Both the position numbers and the translations under genes were made by a program. From contig NZ_SWCI01000003.1 of NCBI RefSeq assembly GCF_005116715.1, positions 124,001 to 188,000 on the forward strand: a DNA stretch of 64,000 nt, written 5' to 3'. A model generated the notes under the pieces. The model made no database searches and had not been told where the DNA came from. It saw only the letters and a program-made list of their open reading frames with translations. Positions 9,144-17,623 of this stretch are shown here, piece after piece. This DNA comes from Ferrimonas sediminicola (GTDB lineage Bacteria; Pseudomonadota; Gammaproteobacteria; Enterobacterales; Shewanellaceae). Position 1 is the first letter of the stretch; each line of letters begins with the position of its first letter.

Positions 9144-10301
9144 ATGAACTTTAACCTGACTGAAGACCAGCAGGCCTTTATCGAGGTGGCCAAGCAGTTC
9201 GCCGAGGCGGAGCTGGCCCCCAATGCCGGCCAGTGGGACAAGGACCACCACTTCCCCAAGGACGTGATTCAGCGTGCCGGTGAGCTGGGCTTCTGCAGCC
9301 TCTACACTCCGGAGGAGGCCGGCGGCATGGGGCTGTCCCGGCTGGACTCGGCGCTGATCTTCGAGGCGCTGTCCAAGGGCTGTACCGCCACCACCGCCAT
9401 GATCACCATCCACAACATGGCCACCTGGATGGTGGCCTCCTGGGGCACCCAGGCGCTGAAGGATGCCTGGTGCCCTCAACTGGTGACCGGCGAGAAGCTG
9501 GCCTCCTACTGTCTGACCGAGCCCGGCGCCGGCAGTGACGCCGCCTCCCTGCGCACCAAGGCGGAAAGGGATGGCGACCACTATGTGATCAATGGTTCCA
9601 AGATGTTCATCTCCGGTGCCGGCAGCACCGAGCTGCTGGTGGTGATGTGCCGCACCGGTGGTGAGGGCCCCAAGGGGATCAGCGCCATCGCCGTGCCCGC
9701 CGACGCCGAGGGGATCGTCTATGGTAAGGCGGAGGAGAAGATGGGCTGGAACGCTCAGCCCACCCGCCTGGTGACCTTCGACAATGTGCGGGTGCCGGTG
9801 GAGAATCTGCTGGGGGAGGAGGGCCAGGGCTTTACCTTTGCCATGAAGGGGCTGGACGGCGGCCGCATCAACATCGCCGCCTGCTCCCTGGGCACCGCCC
9901 AGGCGGCGCTGGAGCGGGCCCAGCAGTACATGGCCGAGCGCAAGCAGTTTGGCAAGCCGCTGGCGGCGTTCCAAGGGCTGCAGTTCAAGCTGGCGGACAT
10001 GGCCACCGAGCTGGTGGCTGCGCGGCAGATGGTGCGCCTGGCGGCGTTCAAACTGGACAGCAACGATCCCGAGAAAACCGCCTACTGTGCCATGGCCAAG
10101 CGGTTTGCCACCGACGTCGGCTTCAACGTATGCAACGAAGCGCTGCAGATCCACGGCGGCTACGGCTACATCCAGGAGTATCCGCTGGAGCGCCACGTCC
10201 GTGATGTTCGCGTGCACCAGATCCTCGAGGGCACCAACGAGATCATGCGCCTGATCGTCGCCCGCCGCCTGCTGGATGACAGTGCCGGCCAGATCGAATA
10301 A
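9144..10301 (+). CDS. ivdC: Acyl-CoA dehydrogenase, isobutyryl-/2-methylbutyryl-CoA type
   Basis: FAD flavoprotein of 385 residues that should oxidise isobutyryl-CoA or 2-methylbutyryl-CoA to the enoyl-CoA and pass electrons to ETF. It shows the family signatures YCLTEPGAGSDAASLRT and the C-terminal QILEGTNEIMRLIVARRLL, whose Glu in LEGTNE is the position of the catalytic base in the short/branched-chain group. GGAGGGAG lies just before the ATG, 12 bp after mmsA. Operon context rather than sequence sets the substrate. Confidence 0.88.
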   Translation: MNFNLTEDQQAFIEVAKQFAEAELAPNAGQWDKDHHFPKDVIQRAGELGFCSLYTPEEAGGMGLSRLDSALIFEALSKGCTATTAMITIHNMATWMVASWGTQALKDAWCPQLVTGEKLASYCLTEPGAGSDAASLRTKAERDGDHYVINGSKMFISGAGSTELLVVMCRTGGEGPKGISAIAVPADAEGIVYGKAEEKMGWNAQPTRLVTFDNVRVPVENLLGEEGQGFTFAMKGLDGGRINIAACSLGTAQAALERAQQYMAERKQFGKPLAAFQGLQFKLADMATELVAARQMVRLAAFKLDSNDPEKTAYCAMAKRFATDVGFNVCNEALQIHGGYGYIQEYPLERHVRDVRVHQILEGTNEIMRLIVARRLLDDSAGQIE

Positions 10302-10325
10302 CCCCGCTCACAAGGAGCCATGAAG

Positions 10326-11099
10326 ATGGAATTTCTGACACTGGAGCGCCGGGGCCACACCGCCCTGGTGACCGTCGACAACCCGCCCGCCAACACCTGG
10401 ACCCAGCAGAGCCTGGGTGAGCTGGAGCAGCTGGTGGATAAACTGAACAACGACCGTGACATCTACGCCCTGGTGCTGACCGGCGAGGGGGAGAAGTTCT
10501 TCTCCGCCGGGGCCGATCTCAAGCTGTTTGCCGACGGTGACAAGGGGGTGGCCGCCAACATGGCCCGCGCCTTCGGTCGCGCCTTCGAGGCCCTGTCCGC
10601 CTTCCGCGGGGTGTCCATCGCCGCCATCAACGGCTACGCCATGGGCGGCGGCCTGGAGGTGGCCCTGGCCTGTGATATCCGCATCGCCGAGTCCCAGGCG
10701 CAGATGGCCCTGCCGGAGGCCACCGTTGGGCTGTTGCCCTGCGCCGGCGGTACCCAGAACCTCACCGCCCTGGTGGGCGAGGGCTGGGCCAAGCGGATGA
10801 TCCTCTGCGGTGAACGCATCAAGGCGGACCGAGCCCTGACTATCGGTCTGGTGGAGGAGGTGGTGGACAGCGGCTGTGCCCTGGACGCCGCCCTGACCCT
10901 GGCGGAGAAGGTGGCCAAGCAGAGCCCGGTGGCCGTGGCCGCCTGTAAGACCCTGGTGCAGAGTGGCCGCAGCATGCCCCGCAGCCAGGCGCTGGTGAGG
11001 GAGCGGGAGCTGTTCCTGGATCTGTTCGACAGTGACGATCAGGCCGAGGGGGTGAACGCCTTCCTGGAGAAGCGCGCCCCCGAATGGAAGAACCGCTGA
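10326..11099 (+). CDS. ivdD: Enoyl-CoA hydratase/isomerase of the valine/isoleucine pathway
   Basis: Crotonase-fold protein of 257 residues expected to hydrate methacrylyl-CoA or tiglyl-CoA. The oxyanion-hole segments are visible as FFSAGADLKLF and AINGYAMGGGLEVALACD, and catalytic glutamates are plausible in LPEATVGLLPCAGGTQ. Two ATGs (10320 and 10326) are possible; AAGGAG at 10312-10317 is 8 nt before the second and only 2 nt before the first, so 10326 is chosen. Its stop overlaps the next start. Confidence 0.85.
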   Translation: MEFLTLERRGHTALVTVDNPPANTWTQQSLGELEQLVDKLNNDRDIYALVLTGEGEKFFSAGADLKLFADGDKGVAANMARAFGRAFEALSAFRGVSIAAINGYAMGGGLEVALACDIRIAESQAQMALPEATVGLLPCAGGTQNLTALVGEGWAKRMILCGERIKADRALTIGLVEEVVDSGCALDAALTLAEKVAKQSPVAVAACKTLVQSGRSMPRSQALVRERELFLDLFDSDDQAEGVNAFLEKRAPEWKNR

Positions 11100-12214
11100 T
11101 GAGTGCGCCGGTTCTTGTCCAGGAGCATCAGGGCGCCGCTGGCGCCCTGATTGGCCACCTGACCCTCAACAGTGAGCGCTCACTCAACGCCCTCTCCCTG
11201 GAGATGGTGGATCTGCTTTTCGACACCCTGAGCGACTGGCAGCAGCGGGAGGAGATCAAGTGCGTCGTCCTCGACGGCGCCGGTGACAAGGCGTTCTGCG
11301 CCGGTGGTGACATTCGCGCCATGTACGACGCCTGCGTGGCCCATCCCGGCCAACGGGTGCCCGAAGTGGAGGCGTTCTTCACCCGGGAGTACCGTCTCGA
11401 TCACCTGATTCATGTCTACAGCAAGCCGATCCTGCTCTGGGGCGGCGGCATCGTCATGGGGGGCGGACTGGGGCTGATGGCCGGTGCCAGCCACCGCATC
11501 GTCACCGAGAGTTCCCGCATCGCCATGCCGGAGATCACCATCGGCCTCTATCCCGACGTGGGCGGTACCTGGTTCCTCAACCGCATGCCGGGTCACTGCG
11601 GCCGCTTCCTGGGGCTCACCGGTTACCAGATGAATGGCCTGGATGCCTGCTATGTGGGGCTGGCGGACTTCGCGGTGGCCGGCTTCCGTCGAGAGCAGCT
11701 GCTCAGTGACCTGTGCCACCTGGAGTGGCACCACCACGATGCCAAAGGCCTTATCGATGAGCTGCTCGGGGGCTACCAGCAGCAGGATGAGGCAGCCCTG
11801 CCCGCCAGTGTGTTGGCGGCCCGGCAACAGGATATCGATGCCCTGATGGCCGGAGACGATCTGCTGGCGGTGGTGGAACGGCTGATGACGCTGAAGAGCG
11901 ATGAGAAGTGGCTGTCCCGGGCGGCGGCTACCTTTGCCAGCGGCAGCCCCATCACCATGCACCTGGTGTGGCATCAACTGGCCCAGGGCGCAGAGCTGAC
12001 CCTGGAGCAGGTGTTTCAACATGAGCTGGTGCTGTCGGTGCGCTGCGCCGAACTGGGCGATTTTGTCGAAGGGGTTCGCGCCCTGCTGATCGACAAGGAT
12101 CGCCAACCAAAGTGGCGCTTTGCCACCGCCGCCGAGGTCCCGGCGGCCCACATCGATGCCATGGTGACGCCCCCCTGGCGTGATCACCCCCTGATCAACT
12201 GGAACAAGGAGTAG
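11099..12214 (+). CDS. ivdE: 3-hydroxyisobutyryl-CoA hydrolase (HIBCH type)
   Basis: Crotonase-superfamily thioesterase of 371 residues that releases 3-hydroxyisobutyrate from its CoA ester in valine degradation. The family signatures CAGGDIRAMYD, WGGGIVMGGGLGLM and MPEITIGLYPDVGGTWFLNRMPG are present; the larger size and the C-terminal extension separate it from hydratases. Its ATG (11099) shares a base with the TGA of the preceding gene, implying translational coupling. An in-frame ATG at 11084 is unlikely because it lies inside the upstream gene without better ribosome binding. Confidence 0.9.
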   Translation: MSAPVLVQEHQGAAGALIGHLTLNSERSLNALSLEMVDLLFDTLSDWQQREEIKCVVLDGAGDKAFCAGGDIRAMYDACVAHPGQRVPEVEAFFTREYRLDHLIHVYSKPILLWGGGIVMGGGLGLMAGASHRIVTESSRIAMPEITIGLYPDVGGTWFLNRMPGHCGRFLGLTGYQMNGLDACYVGLADFAVAGFRREQLLSDLCHLEWHHHDAKGLIDELLGGYQQQDEAALPASVLAARQQDIDALMAGDDLLAVVERLMTLKSDEKWLSRAAATFASGSPITMHLVWHQLAQGAELTLEQVFQHELVLSVRCAELGDFVEGVRALLIDKDRQPKWRFATAAEVPAAHIDAMVTPPWRDHPLINWNKE

Positions 12215-12216
12215 TT

Positions 12217-13113
12217 ATGGCTACCATCGCCTTCATCGGACTGGGCAACATGGGTGGCCCCATGGCCCTCAACCTGGTCAAAGCGGGCCACACGGTCCGG
12301 GTGTTCGACCTCAATCATGACGCGGTGCATGCCATCGCCGAGCTGGGGGCGCTCCCCTGCAGCTCCAGCTGTGGCGCCGCCGCCGGGGCCGAGGTGGTGA
12401 TCACCATGCTGCCGGCGGGCAAGCATGTGCGCGGCCTCTACCTGGGGGAGGAGGGGCTGATTCAGACCGTGGCCGATGACGCCCTGCTGATCGACAGCTC
12501 CACCATCGACGCCGAGAGCGCCCGGGTGGTTGCCGAGGCCGCCGCCCGGCGCGGCATCGAGTTTGTCGATGCTCCGGTCTCCGGCGGCACCGCCGGTGCG
12601 GCGGCGGGCACCCTCACCTTCATCTGCGGCGGCAGTGACGCCGGATTCGCCCGGGCCAGGCCCATTCTGGAGAACATGGGCGCCAACATCTTTCACGCCG
12701 GTGCCGCCGGTGCCGGTCAGGTGGCTAAGATTTGCAACAACATGCTGCTGGCGGTGCTGATGGCCGGCACCAGTGAGGCGTTGCAGCTGGGGATCCACAA
12801 CGGCCTGGATCCCAAGGTGCTGTCCGAGATCATCAAGGTGAGTTCCGGCGGCAACTGGACCCTGGAGAAGTACAACCCCTGTCCGGATGTGATGGAGAAC
12901 GTGCCCTCCAGCAAAGGCTACCAGGGGGGCTTCATGGTGGATCTGATGTGCAAGGACCTGGGGTTGGCGATGCAGACCGCTACCGACAGTCACAGCCCCA
13001 CCCCCATGGGCGCCCTGGCCACCAGCCTGTTCCGCCTGCACGCCGCCAAGGGCAACGGCAAACGGGACTTCTCCAGCATCTTCGAACAGTTTGCGCATCA
13101 ACAGGAGCAGTAA
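12217..13113 (+). CDS. mmsB: 3-hydroxyisobutyrate dehydrogenase
   Basis: NAD-dependent oxidation of 3-hydroxyisobutyrate to methylmalonate semialdehyde, the substrate of the upstream mmsA product. The 298-residue sequence begins with the Rossmann motif AFIGLGNMGGPMALNL, contains the substrate-binding FVDAPVSGGTAGA segment, and has the catalytic Lys region GAGQVAKICNNMLLA. AAGGAG lies in front of the ATG, and the gap to ivdE is two bases. Equivalent to ivdF. Confidence 0.93.
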   Translation: MATIAFIGLGNMGGPMALNLVKAGHTVRVFDLNHDAVHAIAELGALPCSSSCGAAAGAEVVITMLPAGKHVRGLYLGEEGLIQTVADDALLIDSSTIDAESARVVAEAAARRGIEFVDAPVSGGTAGAAAGTLTFICGGSDAGFARARPILENMGANIFHAGAAGAGQVAKICNNMLLAVLMAGTSEALQLGIHNGLDPKVLSEIIKVSSGGNWTLEKYNPCPDVMENVPSSKGYQGGFMVDLMCKDLGLAMQTATDSHSPTPMGALATSLFRLHAAKGNGKRDFSSIFEQFAHQQEQ

Positions 13114-13116
13114 CCG

Positions 13117-13878
13117 ATGGAACTGAAAGATAGAGTGGTGGTGATCACCGGCGGTGCCCGAGGGCTTGGGCTGGCCATGGCGGAGCGCCTGGGCAGCCAG
13201 GGGGCCAGGCTGGTGCTGCTGGACATCCAGGCGGAGATCCTGGATGAGACCTGCCAGGCGCTGGCGGCCAAGGGGATGGACGCCAAGGGCTATCAGGTGA
13301 ACATCACCGACGAGGCGCAGGTGGAGCAGACCTTCGCCGCCATCAAGGCGGACTTCGGTGCCCTGGACGTGCTGGTGAACAATGCCGGCATCCTGATGGA
13401 CGGCATGCTGATCAAGGCCCGAGACGGCCAGGTGTCCGCCAAGATGAGTCTGGAGCAGTTCCAGCGGGTGATCGACGTGAACCTGACCGGCACCTTCCTC
13501 TGTGGTCGCGAGGCTGCGGCGGTGATGGTGGAGACCGGCAGCCGCGGGGTGATCATCAACATCTCCTCCCTGGCCAGGGCCGGCAACATCGGCCAGACCA
13601 ACTACTCCGCCTCCAAGGCGGCGGTGGCCACCATGGCGGTGGGCTGGTCCAGGGAGCTGTCTCGCTACGGCATCCGCACCGGGGTGGTGGCCCCGGGGGT
13701 GATCAAGACCGAGATGACCGATGCCATGAAGCCCGAGGCGTTGCAGCGGCTGGTGGACATGGTGCCCGTTGGCCGGCTGGGACTGGCGGAGGAGGTGGCC
13801 CAGGCGGTGGAGTTTATCGTCGCCAACGACTACTTCTCTGGTCGCTGCATCGAGGTGGATGGCGGCATCCGCCTCTAG
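13117..13878 (+). CDS. ivdG: Short-chain dehydrogenase/reductase, probable 2-methyl-3-hydroxyacyl-CoA dehydrogenase
   Basis: SDR of 253 residues, last gene of the operon, 3 bp after mmsB. It has the NAD(P) motif TGGARGLG near the N-terminus, NNAG, the catalytic Ser in NISSLA and the YSASK pair, and ends with the usual VDGG segment. Place in the operon suggests oxidation of 2-methyl-3-hydroxybutyryl-CoA, completing the isoleucine branch ahead of the thiolase. SDR substrates are hard to predict, so this is inference from context. Confidence 0.83.
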   Translation: MELKDRVVVITGGARGLGLAMAERLGSQGARLVLLDIQAEILDETCQALAAKGMDAKGYQVNITDEAQVEQTFAAIKADFGALDVLVNNAGILMDGMLIKARDGQVSAKMSLEQFQRVIDVNLTGTFLCGREAAAVMVETGSRGVIINISSLARAGNIGQTNYSASKAAVATMAVGWSRELSRYGIRTGVVAPGVIKTEMTDAMKPEALQRLVDMVPVGRLGLAEEVAQAVEFIVANDYFSGRCIEVDGGIRL

Positions 13879-14024
13879 GGCTGCGGCGAAGGGCGGAGGC
13901 GCCGGGGTGAAAGCCCTGGCGCTTTTCCTATTTCTGTCGGACAGATATCCATCTTGTTTGCGGGTTGTTTTCCCTCTGCGACGGCCTAGACTGGTCCCTT
14001 TCCCATGCTTGTCAGGAGGGGTCG

Positions 14025-14384
14025 ATGCATCGGCTGTCCAGCTATATTCGTGCCATCCAGTGCGGTTCCGGCGTCGTCAGCCTGACGGGTCAGGTCGAGA
14101 CCCTGGCCGATCACCGCGACGAACTGGCCCAGGTTCAGGTCCGCGAGTGCCGCTACCGCTTCAGCAACGGTGTGCAGCTGCTCTACCGCTGTGAGGAGGA
14201 GTTGACCGACTGCGCCGAATCGATGTGTCCGGAGTGCTGGTTGAGCTACAGGGTGGTCGATCCCCGCGGCCTGACCATCCGCCCGATGGAGAAGAGCTTC
14301 TCCAACCGCTGTCAGCAGCAGTTCTGGTTGAAGATGCAGGCGGCCAACGATGGATCGGCGGCCTGCACCCGCGCTTCAGAATGA
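14025..14384 (+). CDS. Small cysteine-rich protein, unrecognised
   Basis: A 119-residue reading frame with a good ribosome binding site (AGGAGG 8 nt before the ATG at 14025). I do not recognise it. There is no signal peptide or membrane segment. Cysteines cluster in YRCEEELTDCAESMCPECW (residues about 54-72), reminiscent of a metal-binding knuckle, with further single cysteines at both ends. It follows the ivd operon by about 145 bp and its last 9 bp overlap the convergent beta-barrel gene. An upstream in-frame start at 13965 lacks a ribosome binding site. Confidence 0.6.
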   Translation: MHRLSSYIRAIQCGSGVVSLTGQVETLADHRDELAQVQVRECRYRFSNGVQLLYRCEEELTDCAESMCPECWLSYRVVDPRGLTIRPMEKSFSNRCQQQFWLKMQAANDGSAACTRASE

Positions 14385-14981
14385 CAGGCTGAGGCCGAGA
14401 TTGGCCTGTCCCTGCCACCACAGATCGGTATTGACCCGCCACAGGCACCCCTCGCTCCGGCACACCAGGCTGCCGCTGGAGTCGGTGAAGGTGGCCATCC
14501 CCCGAATTTCGGCAAACAGCGCCAGCGTCGGCGTCAGCCGGTACTCGAGGCCAGCACCCACCCCCAGGGAGAAACGGCTGTCGCTGGAGCCGGAGTCGGG
14601 GCGAAGCTGGGTCAGCCCCAGGCTGCCGCTGACATAGGGGCCCCATGCGTTCCTCGGGTAGTAACGACTGCCGCCCAGGTGCAGATAGTCCACCGCCAGC
14701 GTGTCATCCCCCGGCTGGTCCGGCGGGCTCTGGCTGAAGCGGGTGGACTGATGACTGTAGAGGAGATACAGGGTGCCGGTGTCATCCACGCTGGCGCCGA
14801 GCATGATGCCCCCATGGGCCTTCTCATCGATTCCCAGATCAAACTCATCGCCGGTGTCGCTGCGGCTGAGCTCAATGTCGCCGGTGCCAAAGCCGTAGCC
14901 GGCAAAGGGGGCGATAAAGGGGGTGGCCTGGGCGAACCCGGGGATCAGGGCCAGCAGGGCCATCGGCGGAAGGTTGCGCAT
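14376..14981 (-). CDS. Small outer-membrane beta-barrel protein
   Basis: 201 residues with a signal peptide (MRNLPPMALLALIPGFAQA) and a repeated pattern of short amphipathic strands: FAGYGFGTG, GGIMLGASV, TLYLLYSHQ, GPYVSGSLGLTQ, GVGAGLEYRL. It ends in LGLSLSF, a C-terminal Phe fitting recognition by the Bam machinery. Size suggests an eight-stranded barrel of the OmpA/OmpW-like or outer membrane beta-barrel superfamily. No specific function can be given. It is a single gene, convergent with the Cys-rich small protein. Confidence 0.7.
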   Translation of the reverse strand: MRNLPPMALLALIPGFAQATPFIAPFAGYGFGTGDIELSRSDTGDEFDLGIDEKAHGGIMLGASVDDTGTLYLLYSHQSTRFSQSPPDQPGDDTLAVDYLHLGGSRYYPRNAWGPYVSGSLGLTQLRPDSGSSDSRFSLGVGAGLEYRLTPTLALFAEIRGMATFTDSSGSLVCRSEGCLWRVNTDLWWQGQANLGLSLSF

Positions 14982-15228
14982 GGAGATCTCCTGTTCCTTC
15001 AGGGGGACCTATAGACTCTAACCCACAACTGCCTGGGCCCCCAAGACCGGTGGCGGTGTCAGTTGCGATGAAGGGCGCTCCCACCTGCTAGCCCCGTCGA
15101 CTTTTCGGGTACTGATATATAAAACTCATTGAAATAAATAAGTTACATGTGTATTTATTGATGTTTCCCTGTGCCGGCGCGGACCGGCGAGAAACAGACG
15201 GTATTGATTTCATAGAAATGGAGTAGTT

Positions 15229-15768
15229 ATGAAACGCACGATGATTGCATTGCTGCTGGTGGCGCCATTGATGGCTCAGGCCGGGGAGGCGCAGCACCAG
15301 TTTGAGGTTCAGGGGGAAGCCGGTTGGGTTCAGGAGTTGGGCGGAGAGTCAGTTAACGACGACTTGGCTTTTCAAGGCTACCTGGGCTACGAATATCAGC
15401 TGAACGAAAACTACGCGTTCGGTATCGATTACCTGGCCGGGGACAGCTTCGATGTGGGGGCCCTGCTCGCACTCGCCGATGGCAGCATGGATTACTCGGC
15501 CTGGGAGCTGACGGCCCGGGCCACCACCTGGGTAAGCCAGCGCAACTCCCTCTATGCCACATTGCGCGTGCTTCATTACGGTGTTGATGTGATGGACGAA
15601 AAGGGAGAAGAGCTATTCGATGACAGTGGCCTGGGGGGCGGCATCAGCCTGGGCTGGCGCTACCAGTTCGACATGGGCTTGGGGCTTGGCGTCAGCGCCA
15701 CCTACCGTAAGCTGGGCAGCGACACCGAGGTGAGCAGTTTCGGTTACAACCTCAGCTACCGATTCTAA
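15229..15768 (+). CDS. Small outer-membrane beta-barrel protein
   Basis: 179 residues: signal peptide ending LMAQA, then alternating strands such as FQGYLGYEYQL, YAFGIDYLAG, ELTARATTW, GGISLGWRYQF and FGYNLSYRF with a terminal Phe. Probably an eight-stranded barrel, similar in design to the barrel gene at 14376-14981 but not obviously a close paralogue. GGAG lies 6 nt before the ATG. The AT-rich upstream region (15090-15228) contains a plausible promoter and the CCGG-N6-CCGG repeat near 15174. Confidence 0.7.
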   Translation: MKRTMIALLLVAPLMAQAGEAQHQFEVQGEAGWVQELGGESVNDDLAFQGYLGYEYQLNENYAFGIDYLAGDSFDVGALLALADGSMDYSAWELTARATTWVSQRNSLYATLRVLHYGVDVMDEKGEELFDDSGLGGGISLGWRYQFDMGLGLGVSATYRKLGSDTEVSSFGYNLSYRF

Positions 15769-15835
15769 CCAAAAGGGAGGAGTGCCTCTGTGTGATAGGC
15801 TTAGGGCACTCTTCAGCTTCATGGGCCCCGGTTCA

Positions 15836-16423
15836 ATGAGAATACTGCTCCTATCCGCTGTCTGCCTGGCCTTGTGCGCCTGCAGTGTCGTTTCACCCTC
15901 TTTGCCCAGCTTTCCCTGCGATGCTGCCGGGCCATCCAGCATAGAGACTCTGATTTGCCAGACGCCCGAGCTTGCCGAGCTGGATAAGGAACTGGACAGG
16001 GTTTACGCCGCAGCCGCCTCGGGGGCCGAGCAGGCTGACTTGTTGTCCGCCTACCAGCGGGGCTGGGTCAAGGGGCGAAACGAGTGTTGGAAGAGCGCCG
16101 ATCCCCAAGGCTGCACCAGAGAGAGTTACCGGACCAGGATCAGTGAGCTCAAGGCCCAGTACCGGCTTATTCCCGCGTCAGCGCGCGTTGACTGCCTCTG
16201 TGGTGGGGCGCAGGAGACGCTTTCCGTCTCCTTCTTCCCAAGCCTGATTCCAACGGCTGTGGCCCATTTCCGCGGGCAGAGCAGCCTGATGTTCCAACAG
16301 CCCGCCGCCAGTGGCAGCCGTTACCAGGGGCGAAATGAAAGCCTGTGGGAGCACCAGGGGGAGGCGCGCCTGGTGTGGGGCTATGGTGCCGAGCCACTGA
16401 ACTGCGTCAAGGTAAGGCGCTAA
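15836..16423 (+). CDS. Lipoprotein with LprI-like and MliC-like lysozyme-inhibitor domains
   Basis: Lipoprotein of 195 residues from the ATG at 15836. A hydrophobic signal ends in a lipobox LCAC. Residues about 25-105 resemble the LprI/DUF1311 domain (PCDAAGPSSIETLICQTPELAELD and a paired-Cys helical region NECW to GCTRESYRTRI). Residues about 120-195 resemble MliC, the membrane-bound inhibitor of C-type lysozyme (a Cys-linked barrel with ARVDCLCGG, the GSRYQGRNESLWEHQGEARLVWG loop and a final LNC). Both families inhibit lysozymes, so a defence role is likely. A GTG at 15782 with a closely spaced GGGAGG is an alternative start and would lengthen the signal region. Confidence 0.7.
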   Translation: MRILLLSAVCLALCACSVVSPSLPSFPCDAAGPSSIETLICQTPELAELDKELDRVYAAAASGAEQADLLSAYQRGWVKGRNECWKSADPQGCTRESYRTRISELKAQYRLIPASARVDCLCGGAQETLSVSFFPSLIPTAVAHFRGQSSLMFQQPAASGSRYQGRNESLWEHQGEARLVWGYGAEPLNCVKVRR

Positions 16424-16617
16424 AGCCCTCTTCAGCGCCTCCTCCTTAAACTCAGAACTGTGACCCTGGCTTTAACCCAGGGTATTGATTTTGTGTATAT
16501 TTCCACCTCAATTTTAGATGCGAACGCGACTTTGTGTGCGCTGAGTCCGGCTGGAAGAGCGGCGGAATCCCGTTTGCGAGATCGGGCATCTTTCATCCCT
16601 TTTGGCAAGGAAGCATC

Positions 16618-17550
16618 ATGAAACCGCTTTTCGCCGTTGGCCTGCTGTGCCTGGCATTGCCACTGGCACCTCCGCGGTGGCGGCAGACCCGCAACAGGAG
16701 AGCGCCGCGGAACAGCAGCCCCAGCAGCAGGCGTTGTCCGAGGAGGAGCAGTATTGGGCCTGGGCCAAGCAGACCTGGGAGTCTTTGGACAGGCGCACCG
16801 GAGAGATCGCGCTTGAGGGGGCGCCCGCCACCCTGAATGTGGGGGGAAGCCTTCTATTTCCTCGGGCCGGACGACGCCAACACCGTTCTGGTGAAGGTGT
16901 GGGGCAACCCTCCGGGTCGAAAGCCTCTGGGGATGCTGTTTCCTGCCGGGGTGACCCCTTTCGATGCCGAATCCTGGGCGGTCACCATCGAGTATGAGCA
17001 GGATGGGTATGTGTCCGATGAGGACGCCTCGAAGATCGACTACGGCGAGCTGCTCGATCAGATGAAGCGCGTTACCAAGGAGGAGAGCGAGTGCCGGGTC
17101 AAGGAGGGCTACGCCCCTATTGAGCTGGTGGGCTGGGCATCGGAACCCTATTACGACCAGCGGCCCCACAAGCTGCATTGGGCCAAGGAGATCAAGTTTG
17201 GGGAGGCGAAGCAAAACACCTTGAACTACAACATTCGGGCACTGGGTCGCCAGGGGGTGTTGGTGCTCAACTACATCGCCGACATGAGCCAGAAGCCCGA
17301 AATCGACGCCAACCTGGATGCGGTGATGGCGATGACCCAGTTCAATCCGGGCAACACCTATGATGAGTTCAACCCGGAGATCGATAAGGTGGCGGCCTAC
17401 GGTGTCGGCGCCCTGATTACCGGTAAACTGCTGGCCAAAACCGGCTTCCTGGCGGTGTTGATGCTGTTCCTGAAGAAGGGCGGGGTCTTCATCCTGGCTG
17501 GCTTGGCGGCACTGGGCAAAAGGCTGATGGGCAGAAACAGAGACGCCTGA
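16618..17550 (+). pseudogene. DUF2167 membrane protein gene, broken by two compensating frameshifts
   Basis: AAGGA and an ATG at 16618 begin a signal peptide (MKPLFAVGLLCLALPLA), but the frame is lost near 16670 by one missing base. The next stretch (TSAVAADP to EGAPATLNV) continues in another frame until a run of six G at 16841-16846, where one extra base restores the first frame at GEAFYFLGPDD. The joined product of about 310 residues is a typical DUF2167 protein: VKVWGNPPG, GMLFP, VGWASEPYYD, LNYNIRALGRQGVL and a C-terminal membrane segment followed by a basic tail. Function of DUF2167 is unknown. The lesions may be real or assembly errors; the G run is error-prone. Confidence 0.8.
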
Positions 17551-17580
17551 TAGGGTTGGCGTGGCCGCTCAGCCGCAGAG

Positions 17581-17609
17581 AGCAAAGGGACCCCAGGGGC
17601 CCCTTTGCT
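17581..17609. terminator. Bidirectional hairpin between DUF2167 gene and rihA
   Basis: AGCAAAGGG (17581-17589) pairs with CCCTTTGCT (17601-17609), with CCCC-A-GGGG inside. It sits between two convergent genes. No long U tract follows on either strand. Confidence 0.65.
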
Positions 17610-17623
17610 GTGGAAGCCGCTGC

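Noticed and set aside
7383-10217. 944-codon open frame antisense to ivdA, mmsA and the acyl-CoA dehydrogenase
   Set aside because: Translation is dominated by Gly, His, Leu, Gln and Val, as is usual for the shadow of GC-rich genes. The plus strand has well-conserved enzymes with ribosome binding sites.
16432-17214. 260-codon minus-strand frame
   Set aside because: Shadow of the DUF2167 gene; no conserved motif and no ribosome binding site.
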